From NCBI RefSeq assembly GCF_007830155.1, contig NZ_VLKY01000003.1:124001-188000 (forward strand): a stretch of DNA of 64,000 bases, in the 5' to 3' direction. Numbering within the stretch: position 1 is the stretch's first letter; the number at the start of each line of letters is the position of its first letter. Below the pieces are notes generated by a model. That model ran no database searches. It saw only the letters and a program-made list of their open reading frames with translations, and was not told the origin of the DNA. Source of the stretch: Pseudomonas duriflava. Lineage in GTDB: Bacteria; Pseudomonadota; Gammaproteobacteria; Pseudomonadales; Pseudomonadaceae. This document shows, in pieces, positions 27,165-35,787 of the stretch. A program made the translations under genes and the position numbers.

Positions 27165-28823
27165 ATGAGCATAACGCTCACCCAGGGTGGTACTACCGCT
27201 CGTCCCGCTTTCCTATCCAAGGAACGGATTACTGCAACGCACGGCTTCAACCGCTGGCTTGTTCCGCCCGCAGCGCTGGCCATCCACATGTGTATCGGTA
27301 TGGCCTATGGTTTCTCCGTATTCTGGTTGCCATTGTCGCGTGCCGTAGGTATCGACGCACCGGTCGCCTGTGCGCCGGACATGAGCTTTTTTGATCAGAT
27401 ATTTTCAGCCAGCTGTGACTGGAAAATCTCGATGCTAAGCTGGGTATATACCCTATTCTTCCTGTTTCTAGGCTGCTCGGCTGCTATCTTCGGTGGTTGG
27501 TTGGAGCATGCTGGTCCACGGAAGGTCGGCATAATCTCTGCCATTCTCTGGTGTGGTGGCCTGGTCATCTCGGCCATGGGCGTCTATACGCATCATATTT
27601 GGCTACTCTGGCTGGGGTCCGGTGTTATTGGCGGGATTGGCCTGGGACTCGGCTACATTTCGCCAGTCTCGACCCTGATCAAGTGGTTCCCGGACAAGCG
27701 TGGTATGGCTACCGGTATGGCTATCATGGGCTTTGGCGGCGGCGCGATGGTGGGTGCCCCCTTGGCAGACGTACTGATGCGGCATTTCGCGACGTCGACC
27801 GATGTAGGTGTATGGCAGTGCTTCCTCGCTATGGCCGGAATCTATTTCGTCTTCATGATCGGCGGTGCGCTGGCGTATCGCGTTCCGCCAGCCGGCTGGC
27901 GTCCGGAGGGCTGGGCGCCTTCGCTGAAGAAGAATGGCAACGACATGATCACCAGCCGTCACGTGCATGTCAGCAAAGCCTGGCGCACACCTCAGTTCTG
28001 GTTGGTCTGGGCTGTCCTGTGTCTGAACGTTTCTGCGGGTATCGGTATTATAGGTATGGCCTCGCCCATGCTGCAGGAAGTGTTCGGCGGCAAGCTGATC
28101 GATATCAATGTGCGCTTCAGTGACCTGAGTAAAGAGCAATTGGCACAAATCGCCACGATTGCTGCCGGCTTTACTGGCCTGTTGAGTCTGTTCAATATTG
28201 GCGGACGTTTCTTCTGGGCGTCATTTTCGGACTATATCGGTCGTAAAACCACTTTCTTTGTCTTCTTCGCGCTGGGTTTTGTGCTCTACGCCATCGTGCC
28301 GTGGACAGGCAGTATTCGTAGCGTGGCATTCTTCGTATTTGCCTTCTGTCTGATCCTGTCCATGTACGGCGGTGCTTTCGCAACGGTGCCGGCTTACCTG
28401 GCTGACCTGTTCGGAACTCAAATGGTTGGTGCGATTCATGGTCGCTTACTAACTGCCTGGGCCGCTGCCGGTATTTTCGGGCCTGTGCTGGTTACCTATC
28501 TGCGTGAGTACCAGTTGAACATGGGGGTTCCACGGACAGATGTGTACAACATGACACTCTATATCCTGTCTGCCCTGTTGATCGCCGGTTTCGTGTGTAA
28601 CCTGCTCATCCGGCCGGTAGCTGATAAGTACTTTATGACAGAAGCGGAATTGGCTGTTGAGCGCTCCAAGGGCAGCGACACTAATTTCAGTAATGTCACC
28701 GTCGAATGGGCGGCTGATTCGTCCAGCAAAATATGGGTCGCCCTGGCTTGGGCTGCAGTTGTTATTCCGCTAGCCTGGGGGGTGCTGATTACCCTAGAGA
28801 AAACGGCCGTAATGTTCGGCTGA
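27165..28823 (+). CDS. OFA (oxalate/formate antiporter) family MFS transporter
   Basis: About 552 residues with twelve predicted membrane helices. The N-terminus HGFNRWLVPPAALAIHMCIGMAYGFSVFWLPL is reduced here to its key words NRWLVPPAA and GMAYGFSVF, typical of the OFA group; the MFS loop motif appears as GWLEHAGPRK; GLGYISPVSTLIKWFPDKRG is the family hallmark after helix 4. GAGGGGATC is just before the ATG at 27165, which is preferred to an upstream in-frame codon at 27096. The transported carboxylate is unknown. It stands alone with a terminator after it. Confidence 0.9.
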   Translation: MSITLTQGGTTARPAFLSKERITATHGFNRWLVPPAALAIHMCIGMAYGFSVFWLPLSRAVGIDAPVACAPDMSFFDQIFSASCDWKISMLSWVYTLFFLFLGCSAAIFGGWLEHAGPRKVGIISAILWCGGLVISAMGVYTHHIWLLWLGSGVIGGIGLGLGYISPVSTLIKWFPDKRGMATGMAIMGFGGGAMVGAPLADVLMRHFATSTDVGVWQCFLAMAGIYFVFMIGGALAYRVPPAGWRPEGWAPSLKKNGNDMITSRHVHVSKAWRTPQFWLVWAVLCLNVSAGIGIIGMASPMLQEVFGGKLIDINVRFSDLSKEQLAQIATIAAGFTGLLSLFNIGGRFFWASFSDYIGRKTTFFVFFALGFVLYAIVPWTGSIRSVAFFVFAFCLILSMYGGAFATVPAYLADLFGTQMVGAIHGRLLTAWAAAGIFGPVLVTYLREYQLNMGVPRTDVYNMTLYILSALLIAGFVCNLLIRPVADKYFMTEAELAVERSKGSDTNFSNVTVEWAADSSSKIWVALAWAAVVIPLAWGVLITLEKTAVMFG

Positions 28824-28829
28824 GTCCCC

Positions 28830-28860
28830 AAGCGGCAGGCGTAAGGCCTGCCGCTTCTTC
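28830..28860 (+). terminator. Terminator after the MFS gene
   Basis: AAGCGGCAGGC / GCCTGCCGCTT, 11-bp perfect stem with a 5-base loop followed by a T-rich tract, 7 bases after the stop codon. Confidence 0.82.
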
Positions 28861-28911
28861 ATTTGTTACACCATTCATCCCATCACCTTCATGCTGTTCA
28901 GCCATAGGCGC

Positions 28912-28940
28912 TTCTGCTAACGAGCATCGGCTTCTATAAT
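28912..28940 (+). promoter_or_regulatory. Probable promoter of the his genes
   Basis: A perfect -10 TATAAT at 28935-28940 lies 36 bases before hisB. The -35 at the 17-base position is TTCTGC, a weak match. No attenuator peptide or histidine-rich leader was seen. Confidence 0.6.
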
Positions 28941-28975
28941 GCGTACCCTTTTGCCCCCATCTCGCGGAGCTGGTA

Positions 28976-29569
28976 ATGGCCGAACGCAAGGCAGCCGTCG
29001 AACGTAATACCCTGGAGACCCAGGTCAAGGTATCCATTAACCTGGATGGTACGGGACAGGCCCGATTCGATATCGGTGTCCCTTTCCTCGAGCACATGCT
29101 GGATCAGATCGCCCGTCATGGTTTGATCGATCTGGATATCCAGTGCAAAGGTGACCTGCATATCGACGATCACCATACCGTTGAGGACGTAGGGATCACA
29201 CTGGGCCAGGCATTTGCCCAGGCGATTGGCGACAAGAAGGGTATCTATCGCTACGGGCATGCCTATGTGCCGCTGGACGAAGCCCTGTCTCGTGTCGTCA
29301 TCGATTTCTCCGGTCGCCCAGGATTGCACTGGCATGTTCCTTTTACCCGTGCGGTTGTAGGTAATTTCGATGTGGACCTGTTCATCGAGTTTTTCCAGGG
29401 CTTCGTCAATCATGCCCAGGTAACCCTGCATGTAGATAACCTGCGCGGTATCAATACCCACCATCAGATCGAAACCGTGTTCAAGGCGTTTGGTCGGGCC
29501 CTGCGAATGGCTGTGAGCCATGACGAGCGTATGGCTGGCCAGATGCCGTCTACCAAGGGGTGCCTGTAA
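28976..29569 (+). CDS. hisB: Imidazoleglycerol-phosphate dehydratase
   Basis: A 197-residue monofunctional enzyme for the sixth step of histidine synthesis. The metal-binding histidine motifs are [14 protein letters not shown] and [11 protein letters not shown] in the first half, with [15 protein letters not shown] and [17 protein letters not shown] in the second, as expected for the internally repeated manganese site. GGAG is 6-9 bases upstream of the ATG. First of the hisB-hisH-hisA-hisF set; the stop overlaps the hisH start by one base. Confidence 0.97.
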   Translation: MAERKAAVERNTLETQVKVSINLDGTGQARFDIGVPFLEHMLDQIARHGLIDLDIQCKGDLHIDDHHTVEDVGITLGQAFAQAIGDKKGIYRYGHAYVPLDEALSRVVIDFSGRPGLHWHVPFTRAVVGNFDVDLFIEFFQGFVNHAQVTLHVDNLRGINTHHQIETVFKAFGRALRMAVSHDERMAGQMPSTKGCL

Positions 29570-30207
29570 TGCAGACGGTAGCGGTCATTGACTATGGCAT
29601 GGGTAATCTGCATTCGGTTGCCAAGGCTTTAGAGTATTCGGGCTCTGCTCGGGTCCTGGTAACAGGCGATGCGCGAGTCATTCGCGAGGCTGATCGCATT
29701 GTCCTGCCCGGGGTGGGCGCGATACGCGACTGCATGGCCGAGATTCGGCGTTTGGGCATTGACACGTTGGTGCGTGAGGTTAGCCGTGACCGGCCCTTCC
29801 TTGGTGTTTGTGTCGGGATGCAGGCGCTAATGGAGAGCAGCGAGGAAAATGATGGTGTCGACTGCATCGGTCTGTTTCCTGGCCATGTACGCCGCTTTCC
29901 TGGCGATATGACTGAGGGCGGTGAGAAACTGAAAGTTCCGCACATGGGTTGGAACGAAGTTATACACAGCTGCGACCATCCCCTATGGCATGGGATCTCT
30001 GATCGCAGCCGCTTTTACTTTGTTCACAGCTACTACGTCGAAGCAGGCAATCCGCATCAGGTAGTAGGGCGCGGTCATTACGGATGTGATTTCGCAGCCG
30101 CCTTGGCGGATGGGACCCGCTTCGCTACGCAGTTCCACCCGGAAAAGAGCGCGACCTGCGGTTTACAGCTTTATCAGAACTTCGTTGCCTGGGACGGCCG
30201 CTGGTAA
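29569..30207 (+). CDS. hisH: Imidazole glycerol phosphate synthase, glutaminase subunit
   Basis: A 212-residue class I glutamine amidotransferase subunit. The catalytic triad is Cys81 in FLGVCVGMQ and the His-Glu pair in TQFHPEKS near the end. It supplies ammonia to HisF to make imidazole glycerol phosphate and AICAR. The ATG at 29569 overlaps the hisB stop (TAATG), preferred over a GTG at 29560. A 193-base gap to hisA shows no gene. Confidence 0.97.
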   Translation: MQTVAVIDYGMGNLHSVAKALEYSGSARVLVTGDARVIREADRIVLPGVGAIRDCMAEIRRLGIDTLVREVSRDRPFLGVCVGMQALMESSEENDGVDCIGLFPGHVRRFPGDMTEGGEKLKVPHMGWNEVIHSCDHPLWHGISDRSRFYFVHSYYVEAGNPHQVVGRGHYGCDFAAALADGTRFATQFHPEKSATCGLQLYQNFVAWDGRW

Positions 30208-30400
30208 AAGAGCAATACTCCTTTCCGAAAGATGCTTCGGCTCGCTGGAAAGAAGGGTGCTACGGAAGCCTTCACGCTGAAATAGCACAGAACAATGACA
30301 ACATGGCAGCTCTTGAGGTGCAGGTCGGCTGTATAGCAGAAGCTGGCCTCTGGTTTCTCGAGAAATGCTGACGCCTTGGTTACCCTGGATTAAGACTCAC

Positions 30401-31138
30401 ATGCTGATTATTCCTGCGATTGACTTGAAAGACGGCGCCTGTGTGCGCTTGCGGCAAGGCCGGATGGAAGACTCCACGGTATTTTCTGATGACCCGGTAA
30501 GCATGGCGGCCAAATGGGTCGAAGGCGGGTGTCGTCGTCTTCACCTGGTCGACCTCAATGGCGCATTCGAAGGTCAGCCCGTCAATGGCGAAGTCGTGAC
30601 GGCCATTGCCAAACGGTATCCAACGTTGCCCATCCAGATTGGTGGCGGTATCCGCTCGCTGGATACCGTTGAGCATTACGTCAAGGCAGGCGTGAGCTAT
30701 GTGATCATCGGAACCAAGGCCGTTAAGGAGCCGGAGTTTGTGACCGAGGCATGCCGTGTCTTTCCCGGCAAGGTTATCGTAGGGTTAGATGCAAAGGATG
30801 GTTTTGTCGCGACTGATGGCTGGGCTGAGGTTAGCCAGGTGCAGGTAATCGATCTGGCCAAGCGTTTCGAGAGCGATGGCGTCTCGGCTATCGTTTACAC
30901 CGACATTGCGCGGGACGGCATGATGCAGGGTTGCAACGTACCCTTTACTGCGGCTCTGGCCAATGCCACGCGGATTCCGGTCATTGCGTCGGGCGGTATC
31001 CATAACCTAGGCGATATCCAGAATTTGTTGGACGCCAAGGCGCCCGGCATCATTGGTGCGATTACTGGGCGTGCAATTTATGAGGGCACGCTGGACGTGG
31101 CCGAAGCCCAAGCCTTATGTGACCGTTATTCGGCGTAA
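30401..31138 (+). CDS. hisA: Phosphoribosylformimino-AICAR ribotide isomerase
   Basis: A 245-residue TIM-barrel isomerase of histidine synthesis. [20 protein letters not shown] carries catalytic Asp8, and [13 protein letters not shown] the second catalytic aspartate; phosphate-binding loops are GGGIRS and ASGGI. The ATG at 30401 fits the family length; the longer frame from 30365 is not needed. No strong ribosome site is visible. Followed by hisF after 21 bases. Confidence 0.96.
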   Translation: MLIIPAIDLKDGACVRLRQGRMEDSTVFSDDPVSMAAKWVEGGCRRLHLVDLNGAFEGQPVNGEVVTAIAKRYPTLPIQIGGGIRSLDTVEHYVKAGVSYVIIGTKAVKEPEFVTEACRVFPGKVIVGLDAKDGFVATDGWAEVSQVQVIDLAKRFESDGVSAIVYTDIARDGMMQGCNVPFTAALANATRIPVIASGGIHNLGDIQNLLDAKAPGIIGAITGRAIYEGTLDVAEAQALCDRYSA

Positions 31139-31159
31139 TCACTGACGAGAGAGAGCAGT

Positions 31160-31930
31160 ATGGCACTTGCCAAGAGAATCATTCCCTGCCTCGACGTTGA
31201 TAATGGACGCGTGGTGAAGGGTGTCAAATTCGAGAACATCCGTGATGCTGGGGACCCGGTCGAGATTGCGCGTCGCTATAACGAGCAGGGCGCTGATGAA
31301 ATCACGTTCCTTGATATCACGGCCAGTCATCAGGGTCGCGATACTACCTTGCACACCGTCGAGCGGATGGCTAGTCAGGTCTTCATTCCGCTGACTGTAG
31401 GCGGCGGTGTACGGACCGTGCAGGATATTCGTAACCTACTTAATGCGGGTGCTGACAAGGTTTCGATCAATACGGCAGCGGTATTTACGCCTGAGTTTGT
31501 TGGTGAGGCGTCGGCTCGTTTCGGCTCTCAATGCATCGTGGTCGCCATTGATGCCAAGAAGGTTTCTGGGCCGGGTGAAGCACCTCGTTGGGAAATCTTC
31601 ACGCATGGCGGTCGCAAACCCACCGGGCTGGATGCCGTAGCCTGGGCGCAAAAGATGGAAGAACTGGGCGCGGGTGAGATTCTGCTTACCAGCATGGACC
31701 AGGATGGCACCAAGAGCGGTTTCGACCTTGGGGTGACCCGTGCGATCAGCGAAGCGGTTGGCATTCCTGTTATCGCTTCTGGTGGCGTAGGTAATCTCGA
31801 ACATCTAGCAGCGGGTATCTTGGAGGGCAAGGCCTCTGCAGTGCTGGCGGCCAGTATCTTCCACTTCGGAGAATACAGTGTGCCTCAGGCAAAGGCTTTT
31901 CTAGCCGAGCGGGGAATTGTGGTGCGCTAG
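31160..31930 (+). CDS. hisF: Imidazole glycerol phosphate synthase, cyclase subunit
   Basis: A 256-residue TIM barrel that partners HisH. Catalytic Asp12 is in [15 protein letters not shown]; the second catalytic aspartate is in [25 protein letters not shown] and VIASGGVG bind phosphate. GAGAGAG precedes the ATG. Last gene of the his set; a strong inverted repeat begins 22 bases after the stop. Confidence 0.97.
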   Translation: MALAKRIIPCLDVDNGRVVKGVKFENIRDAGDPVEIARRYNEQGADEITFLDITASHQGRDTTLHTVERMASQVFIPLTVGGGVRTVQDIRNLLNAGADKVSINTAAVFTPEFVGEASARFGSQCIVVAIDAKKVSGPGEAPRWEIFTHGGRKPTGLDAVAWAQKMEELGAGEILLTSMDQDGTKSGFDLGVTRAISEAVGIPVIASGGVGNLEHLAAGILEGKASAVLAASIFHFGEYSVPQAKAFLAERGIVVR

Positions 31931-31952
31931 ATTGACCGCTGTTTGCTAACTA

Positions 31953-32025
31953 CTGGCTATGGTCCAAAAGCGAAGTGTGTCACGTGTTGGCACGCTTTCT
32001 GATATGCAAATGACACCATAGCCAG
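31953..32025 (+). promoter_or_regulatory. Nested inverted repeat abutting a ribosome-binding site
   Basis: CTGGCTATGGT (31953-31963) and ACCATAGCCAG (32015-32025) form a perfect 11-bp outer stem. Inside are AAAGCG/CGCTTT (31967-31972, 31993-31998) and CGTG-TTGG-CACG (31983-31994); GTGTCA/TGACAC (31977-31982, 32011-32016) offers an alternative pairing. The outer stem ends in the first bases of the AGGAGG ribosome site (32024-32029) of the binding-protein gene. It may be an RNA switch, the hisF terminator, or both; there is no T-run. Confidence 0.6.
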
Positions 32026-32034
32026 GAGGCATTT

Positions 32035-32796
32035 ATGTCCAAGCCACTCATGGCCTTGTTGGCCAGTGCATTGTTGCTAACAGGAGGTCCGGTACGCGCC
32101 GAGTCTTCTACGTCCTATAGCATGGCACTCCTCACTGAAAATTTTCCGCCGTACAACATGTCGGTGGATGGCAAGAACTACGCGCAGGAAGCTGATCTAT
32201 CAGGAATTGCCGTCGAGATCGTGCGTGAAATGTACACACGTGCCGGCATCGCCTACACCATGACCCTGCGGTTTCCCTGGGAACGTATCTACAACACAGC
32301 GCTCAATCAGCCGAACTATGGCGTTTTTGTCACAGCTCGCCTGCCGGAGCGGGAAAGTCTGTTCAAATGGGTAGGCCCGATTGGTCCGGATGACTGGATC
32401 CTGCTAGCGAAAGGCGACTCCCCGGTTCAAGTAAACAGTCTGGATGACGCAAAACGTCAGGGTTTGCGCATAGGCGCCTATAAAGGCGATGCCATTGCCG
32501 AGAATCTGACAGCTAAAGGGTTGGAGCTAGAACTCTCACTGCGCGATCAGGAAAATGCGGAAAAACTACAAAGCGGCAGTATTGATGTATGGGCCACAGG
32601 GGACCCCGCCGGCCGTTATCTGGCCCGACAACAGGGTATAACGAGGCTTAAAACGGTACTGCGGTTCCAGACGAGCGAATTATTTTTAGCGCTCAACAAG
32701 GAAACACCCGACGACGTGGTCAAGCGTTTGCAAGATGCACTTGATCAGATGCGCAAGGATGGAGCGGTGGAGCGCATTACGGCTAGTTATCAATAG
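32035..32796 (+). CDS. Periplasmic solute-binding protein, family 3
   Basis: A 253-residue protein with a signal peptide cleaved near residue 22 (TGGPVRAES). The mature part is a type II binding-protein fold: YSMALLTENFPPYNMSVDG, SGIAVEIVREMYTRAGI, RFPWERIYN, FKWVGPIGPDDWILLA and IGAYKGDAIAENL are the usual SBP_bac_3 positions. Strong AGGAGG ribosome site. A paralogue with about half its residues the same follows. No permease or ATPase gene is adjacent, so it may serve a transporter elsewhere or a sensor. Conserved in this context in pseudomonads (I recall PA5136/PA5137-like genes). Confidence 0.88.
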   Translation: MSKPLMALLASALLLTGGPVRAESSTSYSMALLTENFPPYNMSVDGKNYAQEADLSGIAVEIVREMYTRAGIAYTMTLRFPWERIYNTALNQPNYGVFVTARLPERESLFKWVGPIGPDDWILLAKGDSPVQVNSLDDAKRQGLRIGAYKGDAIAENLTAKGLELELSLRDQENAEKLQSGSIDVWATGDPAGRYLARQQGITRLKTVLRFQTSELFLALNKETPDDVVKRLQDALDQMRKDGAVERITASYQ

Positions 32797-32878
32797 TACG
32801 AACCGGTTTTCGGTCCGCTGCGTAATGCCGATCCGTAGCGGTACGTCAATACCCTAATACTAATAAGGAGTGGTAGTC

Positions 32879-33634
32879 ATGTTCAGGTCGATAGTACGTG
32901 TCTTGTTATTGGGCGTCTGCCTGGGAGCGAATATGGCCAAGGCAGAGCTGCCGGAAAATTACAGTATGGTGGTGCTGACCGAAAATTTTCCGCCCTTCAA
33001 TATGTCTATCGACCAAAAGAACTTCGCTCGGGACGAAAACATTGATGGCATCAGCACCGATGTTGTCCGTGAAATGTTCAAACGCGCTGGTATCAGCTAT
33101 ACGCTCTCGCTGCGTTTCCCTTGGGATCGTCTTTACAGTCTGACGCAGGAGCAGTCGAACTACGCACTGTTCTCCACCATACGCACGCCTGAGCGTGAGG
33201 ACGAATTCAAGTGGGTGGGGCCCCTGTCAAAGATTAGCTGGGTACTCCTGGCCATGCCAGACAGCATTCTGACCGTCAATAACCTTAAGGAAATTGATAA
33301 GTACAAGGTTGGCGCTTATAAGAACGATGCGGTAAGTCAGCATCTGGAAAGCCTAGGCCTGGCTCCTATCAACGCCTTGCGTGATCAGGAAAACATCAAA
33401 AAACTTGAGAAAGGCCAGATTGATATATGGGCCACGACTGATCCTGTAGGCCATTACCTGGCCAAGCAGGAGAACGTGCCAAACCTCAAAACCCTGTTCC
33501 ACTTCAAGGAGGCTGAAGTCTACCTGGCCATCAATAAGAATACGCCAGACGAGGTGGTAGAGCGTCTGCAAAAAGCGCTGGACCAGATGCACAGCGAGGG
33601 TTTAGTCGACGAGATTAGAAACAATTACCTCTAA
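32879..33634 (+). CDS. Periplasmic solute-binding protein, family 3 (paralogue)
   Basis: A 251-residue paralogue of the preceding gene, with a signal peptide ending near AKAEL. TENFPPFNMSIDQKNF, VVREMFKRAGISYTLSLRFPWDRLY, FKWVGPLSKISWVLLA and VGAYKNDAVSQHL align position by position with its neighbour. The ligand region differs (for example GPDDW versus SKISW), so the two may bind different compounds. The ATG at 32879 has AAGGAG 8 bases upstream; a GTG at 32870 overlaps that site and is unlikely. Tandem duplication is the simplest origin. Confidence 0.88.
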   Translation: MFRSIVRVLLLGVCLGANMAKAELPENYSMVVLTENFPPFNMSIDQKNFARDENIDGISTDVVREMFKRAGISYTLSLRFPWDRLYSLTQEQSNYALFSTIRTPEREDEFKWVGPLSKISWVLLAMPDSILTVNNLKEIDKYKVGAYKNDAVSQHLESLGLAPINALRDQENIKKLEKGQIDIWATTDPVGHYLAKQENVPNLKTLFHFKEAEVYLAINKNTPDEVVERLQKALDQMHSEGLVDEIRNNYL

Positions 33635-33658
33635 GCCAGCAGCCAGATAACGTCACAT

Positions 33659-34423
33659 TTAGCGATAAAGGCCCTGCTTGCCATGCGCGGCCATCGCCTG
33701 GTTTCCGCGCAAGGCAATCATCTGCTCAATATCGATGACTTCTACTCCTTCTGCCATAAGTTTGGGTAGTTCGCGAGTTAATACGTCCAGCGTGGCAGGG
33801 CGGGGATGGCCGATAAGAACAGCGGTACCTTGCTGACGGGCCAGCCTGACAGCCTCACGCAATTGCGCAGCGATCGCCTCTGGCTCGTTGACGTTATCAA
33901 GGAATACATCACGTGAGAGACTGGCCAAGGCGGCTTTCTGTGCCTCGGCAGCGGCAACGGTGGCGGCACTGGTACGGCTGTCCAGAAAGAATAGATGGCG
34001 ATCTTGCAAAATCGCCATTAGTTGCGTCATGGCGGGGCGGTCTGCCGTCATGCGGCTGCCCTCATGATTATTTACACCACTGACATAGGGAACGGTGGAG
34101 AGGGCTTTCTCAAGGCGATTCAAACGCTCCTGGGCCGATAACTCAGGATGCCAGGCATAAGGGCCGCCAGCAGGATCCATCGGCAGGTGCAGGATGACCG
34201 TACGCTCTGCTCGGTGGGCCTCACGTGCGAGATCTGCTCCGTATGGCGTGTCGGGCATGATGGCCAGCGCAACGGGCGCCTTGAGTGCAAGCACACGGCG
34301 ATCCTGCACCAGATTTTGGCCCATGTCGTCGATGATGATACTCAGGCGTGGTGGGGGCGCTCCCCAGGCGCTACTGGCCAGTAGCCCAGCCAGTATCCAC
34401 GTCCATACTCCTCGGCGTCTCAC
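33659..34423 (-). CDS. Divergent polysaccharide deacetylase family protein (YibQ-like)
   Basis: A 254-residue exported protein with an N-terminal signal (MRRRGVWTWILAGLLASSAWG). The NodB-like fold shows LSIIIDDMGQN, LAIMPDTPYG, VILHLPMDP, GVNNHEGSRM and LFFLDSRTS, the characteristic set of the divergent (YibQ) deacetylases. Substrate unknown. Its start overlaps the ctpA stop by 4 bases, and it ends a gpmI-envC-ctpA-yibQ series widely conserved in gammaproteobacteria, linking it to cell-wall or envelope turnover. Confidence 0.9.
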   Translation of the reverse strand: MRRRGVWTWILAGLLASSAWGAPPPRLSIIIDDMGQNLVQDRRVLALKAPVALAIMPDTPYGADLAREAHRAERTVILHLPMDPAGGPYAWHPELSAQERLNRLEKALSTVPYVSGVNNHEGSRMTADRPAMTQLMAILQDRHLFFLDSRTSAATVAAAEAQKAALASLSRDVFLDNVNEPEAIAAQLREAVRLARQQGTAVLIGHPRPATLDVLTRELPKLMAEGVEVIDIEQMIALRGNQAMAAHGKQGLYR

Positions 34424-35763
34424 TGGTTGCGAGTAATGCTGAGGCCTTTGAGCAGACTCAGGGCCTGGGACAACTGGAAATCTTCATCCTGCGGACGAGG
34501 CGTTTGGTTCGGTGCCTTACTGCCCGTGGGTCGATCAGGGCCGCCATTGGCGTTACCCAAATGCCCGGCCAAATCCGCTTCCTTGAAAAATTCAGGATCA
34601 TTTTCCGGGGTAACCTTGGCTGGCGCCACGGCTACGTCGGGGATGATACCTTGCGCCTGGATTGAGCGTCCCTTGGGGGTAAAATAAAGTGCCGTGGTAA
34701 GTTTCAAGGCGCGATCATTATTCAAAGGCAGTACCGTTTGTACCGAGCCCTTACCAAAGCTATCCGTACCCATGAGAATGCCGCGTTTGGAATCTTGCAG
34801 CGCTCCGGCCACGATCTCGGCTGCCGAAGCGCTACCACCATTGATTAGAACAACCAGCGGGACGCCTTCACTCGGGTCGGCGGGGTCCGCTGAAAAGCTC
34901 AATTCGGAGTTCTGGATACGGCCTTTCGTGTAGACAATCAGTCCCTTCGTCATGAAGGCGTCTGCAACTTCCACGGCCGCCTGCAATACGCCGCCGGGGT
35001 TATTACGCAGATCAAGCACAAGGCCGCTCAGGGGATTGCCCTTGTTGTCCTTACGCAATTGCTGCAGCGCTTTGACGACCTCATCACCCGTGTTGACCTG
35101 GAACTGGGAAATACGAAGCAATCCATAACTGGGCTCAAGAAGCTGCGCTTTTACGCTTCGTACCTTGATGACGGCCCGATTTAACTTGACGTCGAAAGGA
35201 CGGCCGCCATTACGGATAATCGTCAAGGTAATCGGACTGCCCGACTTGCCGCGCATCTTGTCCACAGCCTGACTGATCGATTGCCCCTTGGTTGGTTGGC
35301 CATCAATTTTGATGATCAGGTCTCCTGGCTGGATTCCCGCTCTGGCGGCCGGTGTGTCATCAATAGGCGACACCACCTTCACGAAGCCATCTTCCTGGCC
35401 TACTTCAATACCAAGGCCGCCAAATTCACCGCTGGTAGTCTCCTGTAACTCCGCAAAATCTTTGGGTTCTAGATAAGCGGAGTGAGGGTCTAAGTTGCTC
35501 AACATGCCCTTGATAGCATTTTCCAGCAGCGTCTTGTCGTCGACAGGCTCGACATAGGCTGCTTTAATGCGGTCAAGCACCTCGGCAAATGTGCGTAACT
35601 CCTCCAGTGGAAGAGGCGCTGCGTTGGCTGCCGTAGAGCCATTGACCGGAGTCACCGCCGCAGGCACTTCTGCTGGCCTCTCTTCTTGAGCCCAGACACT
35701 GGAAACGCCACTCAACCCTATCAGTGACAGGGCCAAAGCGGTAAGACGAAAGCAATGCGGCAT
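34420..35763 (-). CDS. ctpA: Carboxy-terminal processing protease CtpA (S41)
   Basis: A 447-residue exported serine protease. A signal peptide ends near residue 25 (SSVWA). The PDZ domain (about 110-190) has GGLGIEVGQEDGFVKVVSPI and AGIQPGDLIIKIDG; the S41 core contains LVLDLRNNPGGVL and the catalytic dyad serine in NGGSASAAE (311-313) with Lys338 in SFGKGSVQ. In pseudomonads CtpA degrades cell-wall hydrolases with an outer-membrane lipoprotein partner. It sits between envC and the YibQ-like gene, in agreement with a role in peptidoglycan remodelling. Confidence 0.95.
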   Translation of the reverse strand: MPHCFRLTALALSLIGLSGVSSVWAQEERPAEVPAAVTPVNGSTAANAAPLPLEELRTFAEVLDRIKAAYVEPVDDKTLLENAIKGMLSNLDPHSAYLEPKDFAELQETTSGEFGGLGIEVGQEDGFVKVVSPIDDTPAARAGIQPGDLIIKIDGQPTKGQSISQAVDKMRGKSGSPITLTIIRNGGRPFDVKLNRAVIKVRSVKAQLLEPSYGLLRISQFQVNTGDEVVKALQQLRKDNKGNPLSGLVLDLRNNPGGVLQAAVEVADAFMTKGLIVYTKGRIQNSELSFSADPADPSEGVPLVVLINGGSASAAEIVAGALQDSKRGILMGTDSFGKGSVQTVLPLNNDRALKLTTALYFTPKGRSIQAQGIIPDVAVAPAKVTPENDPEFFKEADLAGHLGNANGGPDRPTGSKAPNQTPRPQDEDFQLSQALSLLKGLSITRNQ

Positions 35764-35787
35764 GCGTAGCTCCTAAACTGACCGGTA

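Noticed and set aside
30208..30400. A missing gene between hisH and hisA
   Set aside because: The 193 bases contain no complete frame with a ribosome site in any frame that resembles a known his-region protein.
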